Assembly: GCA_963682025.1 (NCBI GenBank)
Contig: OY821520.1
Location: 186,917,528-186,981,527, forward strand
Direction: 5' to 3'
Length of the DNA stretch: 64,000 nt
Source: Cordilura impudica
Lineage: Eukaryota > Arthropoda > Insecta > Diptera > Scathophagidae
Position 1 is the stretch's first letter; every line of letters begins with the position of its first letter. The translations under genes and the position numbers were made by a program. Shown piece by piece: positions 26,801 through 32,800 of the stretch. The notes beneath the pieces are model-generated. The model searched no databases, was not told the DNA's origin, and worked only from the letters and a program-made list of their open reading frames with translations.

Positions 26801-29800
26801 TTTTTAAAATATTGCCATATTTTGAAAACATAGAGAATAAATTTATAATAATAAATAATCAAATTAGGGATGAAAAACGCAAAAAACGAAAAGTCCCAAA
26901 CATTTTAAATAAAATAATTTAATGTTATCTTTATTTTCTGAAAAACTTAAAATTTTCATCCAAAAAAAATTGTGAAAATTTATACATATATAAAAAATAA
27001 CATTCTCATAAAATTACGTTTACTTATGTAACAATTTTTATGTTAGCAATTCTTAAATATCATTTGAGGTTTTCTTAAATTCATTGAATTTAAATTAATA
27101 TCGACAATCTGTTGTTCTATTTATTCAAATTGTAAAGAAGTGGCATCTCTGTCAAAATAAGCGAAAAACACAAAGAATAGAAAAAAACAAATTACTTCGT
27201 GTTTGACAGGATGATTTTATGTTTATGTTTAATATCTTTATTTTTTTTACTAATATTTCTGTTTATTTATTTGAAAATGAAATAATGAATTTAATTTTTT
27301 TATTTATATAAAAAAGTTTTTTAATTAAAGCAATATATTTTCACTATTTCATGATTTTTATTTATGTATGACGACATTTCAACCTAAAAAATTAAGTTTT
27401 TATCGATTGAATAAACAACACAAAAATGGTTCTCTTTGATAACAACAACAGCTGATTTTAACAATAGCGAATATCGTTTAAAAATTTTACTGATAATTTT
27501 GCAATTTTCTTTTTTTTTTTACGATTCGACTATCGTTAAAAGAAGTTACTGAATCGCGGTACTGAAAAGTTATTAATATCTCCTGAATGGCAATATTTTT
27601 TTTAAATGTAAACATTTTTAAATGTAAACATATTTCTAAATTTAAAATTATTATTTCCGACGTTTTGATATGATTTTCTGAAATTCAATTAATATTTTCT
27701 AATTTATAATTGGAAATTTTATTTTCAGTTTTTATTATAATTGACATTTTCTTAAATTTGAATGGAAAATTTAAAAAGTGAAATTTTGTATTTATGTGAA
27801 TTATAAACAATTTTTAAAAATTAGATGTAATCGCAATCAGATATTTTATAGGTAAAGAGAATAATAACTCTATATAACTATGTAGAACTGTTTTGTAAGC
27901 AAAAAACTCATTGACGAACTCGGTAACTCTATTTTGTAAAGACAACAAAAAGTTAATATGCCAAACTTATGTTCATATTTGTAAAAGAATAATGAAAAAA
28001 CGTATGAAATAAAAGACCAGCCCGTGTATACTCTTAACATTGTTCTGTATGATATCTAGTTGAAAATATTAACATTCATGTTAAAATAGAAATAACTATT
28101 GCAAAGCTAATTAGAACAAACAAAAATTATGGCGCCATCTACTGTGGCATAGTCACGCTGAGCAAAATGAAGTGACACTCTGTTAATGCAAAAGAAATGT
28201 ATTTTCCCCACAACAAAATACTGCAGAATTTTATGTAAATAAAATAACCGATTTATTTCTAACATGCAGTTACTATGAATATACATACATACATATATAT
28301 AATATATGTATATTTTTTGTATTATTTAATATGTGTATGTATGTATATTTAAATATTACACACAAAAAATACAACATCAAACGTTATTTTTGTGTTTTTC
28401 TCTTAAAATAAATTAATACATAAATTTTTTTGCTAAATTTACATTTGGGCAATTCACAACAGGTGTTGTATATTGTATGTTGTATTGAAATACACAATAC
28501 AATCATTTGTTGTGAACACTCAGTTGTATTTTCATATTGTAAAACGCTTTCTTTAGTAATTTTCGATCCAACGAGGAAAGATCGCTTCGTCGCTTCTGCT
28601 ATTTTGTATAAGAGAAAACACTTGTCAGTGTTTGCTTTTTGGTCGTGAGATATACCCTGGAGTTTTAGTTACGTACCTCTTGCATTTTAATTTATAATGA
28701 AAAAAAAAATGTTAAATGTTTTGGTTGGTACTGAAAGAGAAAATACATACTAAAAAAATATAAACATTAATTTTTATATAAATAAACTTATCGATGTATT
28801 TGCGTTATTTGCCATATTTTATTTTATAATTATTTATGCTGATAAAATTCTATGAATTTGTTTTTTCTTTTTCATAAAAACTGGCATTCACTTGGAACTG
28901 ATATGTTATGATACAATATACAACATTTACTAAACATAGCAAATGAAGTTGGATCGTGTATCCGATTTTTCGGTGAAAATAACCAACAACAATTTTACAC
29001 TATTGTAAAGTGATACAAGATACAACAGATACAACGATACATTACCCATTGTGAATTGCCCAATTGTTTTTTTTTATTAACAACTAGGTATTTTAGCATT
29101 ATTTGCTTTAGATGTTGGTGAATTTTTACTCCGTTTATATTAACTCGTGTCTGCTTGTCGAAAAAATTTTGGATCGATTTTAACCACTTTCCCGTGACCC
29201 AATCGATCTGAAATTTTGCAGGCAGGCTCGTGGCAATGACGGAAATGATCTAACATATTTTTTTAGTGATGCCAAAACAATGGAAACTTTTAAATTGTTC
29301 TACCAGAGTTGATAAAAAAATGTACAAAGGGTTTGTTTTTGTTATATTATTACCATAACGACCACAAAAATAACAAGTCCAGCTATGAAAACAATGCAAC
29401 ATTTAGAATAACAACGAGAACAATATAGAAATATCATGTTTTTTATTTTTATTTTTTACTTTTTCAGAGATTTCCCTGGACCTGTTCCACCGATTTTAAT
29501 GATTTTTGAAGTAGAAATCTTCCAATGAATTTGGTGAATCATTCCCACTAAAAATGATCACTGTAGCTGCACTATTGAGGGCGTGATCGTGACAAGAACA
29601 ACATAGAAAATTATTTTTTTTCAAGACTTTTTTTAGTTCTTCATTCAAATCTCGGGCCCTAATCGACCGATTTGGACGATTTTAAATAGCAAACTTTTCA
29701 GGATGTTAGTGAATCATTTTTTATGCCAACGAGCACCCCAGCTGCCCGATTGATGCCGTCATCGTGATTTCCACAGACGGACATCGCTATATCAACTCCG

Positions 29801-32800
29801 GTTGTTATAAGGATCACAAATATATAAATTTTATGGGGTCCAAAATTTTATTTCTAATTATTACAAACGGAATGACAAACTTATATATACCCTCTGCACA
29901 CTGGAGTGGAGGGTATAAAAAATTTAAGTGCAACACAAAAAATTAAGTTAATCAAAGTGGCGAAATATTGCTGTTTTAAAGAGCTTTGCATTGCTAATGG
30001 TTTGTTTATTATGAGGTAGTTGGTTCCAAAGTTTTATAGTTTCCACAAAAAAATGTCTTTCAGATATTTGTTTTTGATACCGAATTGAGTTTATTTTATT
30101 CCCTCTATTAGATGGGGAAAATTGTAGCCTTTTCTAAAGATAATCTGGTTGCTTTGTGTTAACTATTTTGTGCAAAAATATTAGAGTTCAGCATTTTAGC
30201 AGATTTTCGAATGAAACATTGTTTATACGCTTTGAAAACTGCGAGATTTCATCAAATCTTCTAAGTCCAAATATGTATCTGTCAACATTGTTATAAGTTA
30301 CTTTTAGCTTTTGTTTGCTTATTGAATCAGAACTGGCAAATAGCTCGCATCCATATAAAAGTGTCGGCAATATATAGGTTTTGGCAAGGAGCATGCGAAT
30401 ATTTAATGGTGTAAAATATTGAGTTATCCACAGAGTTCTCAGCATACCATGCGTTTTACCACAGGCAGCATTTACATGATCAGACCAGTTATGTTTTTTG
30501 TTAAAAATTATCCCGAGGTTCTTGGCAGTTTCAGTAACCTCAATAGTTGAGTTATCTAAAAATAGTGGTGGCAGAGTGGTAGGTAGAATGTTAGTTTCCA
30601 ATAACCATTGCTTTTGACTTTTTCGCGTTTAAACAAAGCCCATTGGCTGATGCCCATCTAGATACTTTTTTGAGATCTTCATTAATTTTTCTTATGCAGT
30701 TTATGACATCCGACTGCATACAACTGATGTAAAGCTGCACATCATCTGCATACATTTGTATTTTACAATTGTCTAGTTGTGAAGGTAAGTCATTGTAGTA
30801 TATGGAATACAAAAGTGGACCAAGTATTGAACCTTGAGGTATACCACGCTTGATTAGTAAAGTGTTTGATATCTCAATGCCATTGTAAACAGATTGACTT
30901 CTACCATTAAGATATGTGCCAATAAGCTTTGTAGCGGTAGGTGAAAAATTGCACATAGTTTTAAGCTTAAAGCAAAGTGTTGAGTGCTCCACTGTGTCGA
31001 AAGCTTTAGAATGGTCCAGAAGAACCAAAAATGACATCATCTTGTTATCTAATTTAGTTTTTATCTCCTCTGAGACATCAACAGGAGCAGAGATACAACT
31101 GTGCTTTGGCCTAAAACCTGATTGCCCATCAGTTAGAAGTTTGTTTTCATAAAGATGTTGGCTTATCTGTGCATGAATTAAACGTTCGAAGACCTTCGAT
31201 AAGAATGGCAATATCGCTATAGGCCTATAGCTCTTATCTTGTTTAGGAACTGGAATTATTTTTGTATGTTTCCACATTGACGGAAAAGTTGATGTTGTTA
31301 TTATTGTATTAAAAAGGTGTGTTATGTGCGGCAGTATGTAACTTAGGATTAATGTTATAAATTTAGGGTGGACTTCATCATATCCAGCAGACCTCGATTT
31401 AATACTTAAAACAGATTTTAAGACATCTATATGGGTAATATTTTTGAATTCGAAGCACATCGTCTGTAGATTGTTTGGGACATTATTATTTGTTGTACTT
31501 GAAGAGTTGTAAAAGTTTTCATCAATATCTGGCATTGGTATATTGGCAAAATGAGAATTTAACTCATTTACATTAATTGTGTTGTCAGTTGCTATAGCAT
31601 TATTAATGAGACCCATGTTACGTATTTCTCTCCATTGTTTCTTAGAACAGATAGCTGTCTTAAACTTGTCATCGAAGTATTGTGTCTTAGCAGTTCGTAT
31701 CTTTAAATTCACTAAAGATCTACAGGATTTGAAAATAGTATGAAGTTGGTCGTTTTAAATCTTTTCTAACGCTCATATGCTAAATTTCTCTTATCAATTA
31801 AGGACTTTATTTCTGGGGAGAACCATGGTTTTTCACTCTTAAGTTTCTTTGTTTTCACCAAGACAAATTTATTGTATAAGCTTTGAATATTACTTTGCAA
31901 AAAATTTGTTCAGATTCATTCTAGCAAGTTCAGTTTTCATTGATAGAAAATCAATATTTTTAAAATCTCTAAAACTTATCGTTTAGTCTTGGACCGGATA
32001 TTTAAAGTCGTATGATAAAAAAATTAGATCATGTTTTCAGAACATACTTGTAGACAGCTGGTGATATAGCAGTAGTTTAGAAGGATTATCCGTAAAGCAA
32101 AGATACAGTACCGTACTTGAGGTAGGTGTAAAGTGTGTTGGTGTTAAACTGTTGATTAGAATTAATCCAATGGCACGCATTTCTTCTATTAGACTTTTGT
32201 CTACTAGTACGTTTGCATTAAAGTCTCCGGTTAAGATAACATCAGTGTAACCAAGAGAAAGAGTTGTTAGCTCGCCAAAAAGCGGATAAATATTAATATT
32301 TCTATTAGGTTTATACACAGTACCTAGTAGAAGCCTTTGGTTACTGTTAACAATTTCAATAAATAGATATTCCACTTGATTTTCGTCTTGCACAGGATTT
32401 TTGCATTTAAATTTACATCTGATTGATAGGTTTACATAAATTGCAACGCCACCTGCATTCGTATTTCTATCCGACCGAAATAGACGATAGACATTTAATT
32501 GATAAAAACTATCGCAATTGTCAACATGAAACCAGGATTCTGAAACACATATAATATCGACGTCAGATTCTTCAAATATATATATAGAAATTCGTCCATC
32601 TTATTATTTAAACTCTGCGCATTAACATGGCAAACTTTAAGGCCCAAGGTTCTTTTAGAAAGAATTCGAAGCATATTATGTAGATTTTCTTTGGAACCAA
32701 CTCTCCTATTATCAAAAGGCAAGGTCAGACAAAAACAACAAGCAAACAGACATGTGCGTGTATCGCTGATACGAATTTATATTCACATGTTCTGTTACGT

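Larger units (their letters stand above)
26313..29920 (-). mobile_element. DINE-like element of a second family (HINE-2), 3.6 kb, with internal insertions
   Basis: One end is ACAAGTAAGAAG followed by a hairpin ATTCGACTGTGCCGAAT and TTTGATACCCTCCACC. The other end has CAGACGGACATCGCTATATC, then GAATGACAAACTTATATATA and TATACCCTCTGCACACTGGAGTGGAGGGTATA (a subterminal inverted repeat). The plan is that of DINE-1 but the sequence is not HINE-1. A short relative lies at 39868-40333 (466 bp), so this copy carries about 3 kb more: a MITE at 28447-29061, degenerate tandem units at 29440-29780, and unassigned AT-rich DNA at 26770-28430. No Rep/helicase coding was found. Confidence 0.65.

Noticed and set aside
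28430..28648. 72-aa frame near the MITE left end
   Set aside because: It is formed by the MITE's TTGTAT-rich inverted arm and shows no protein-like pattern.
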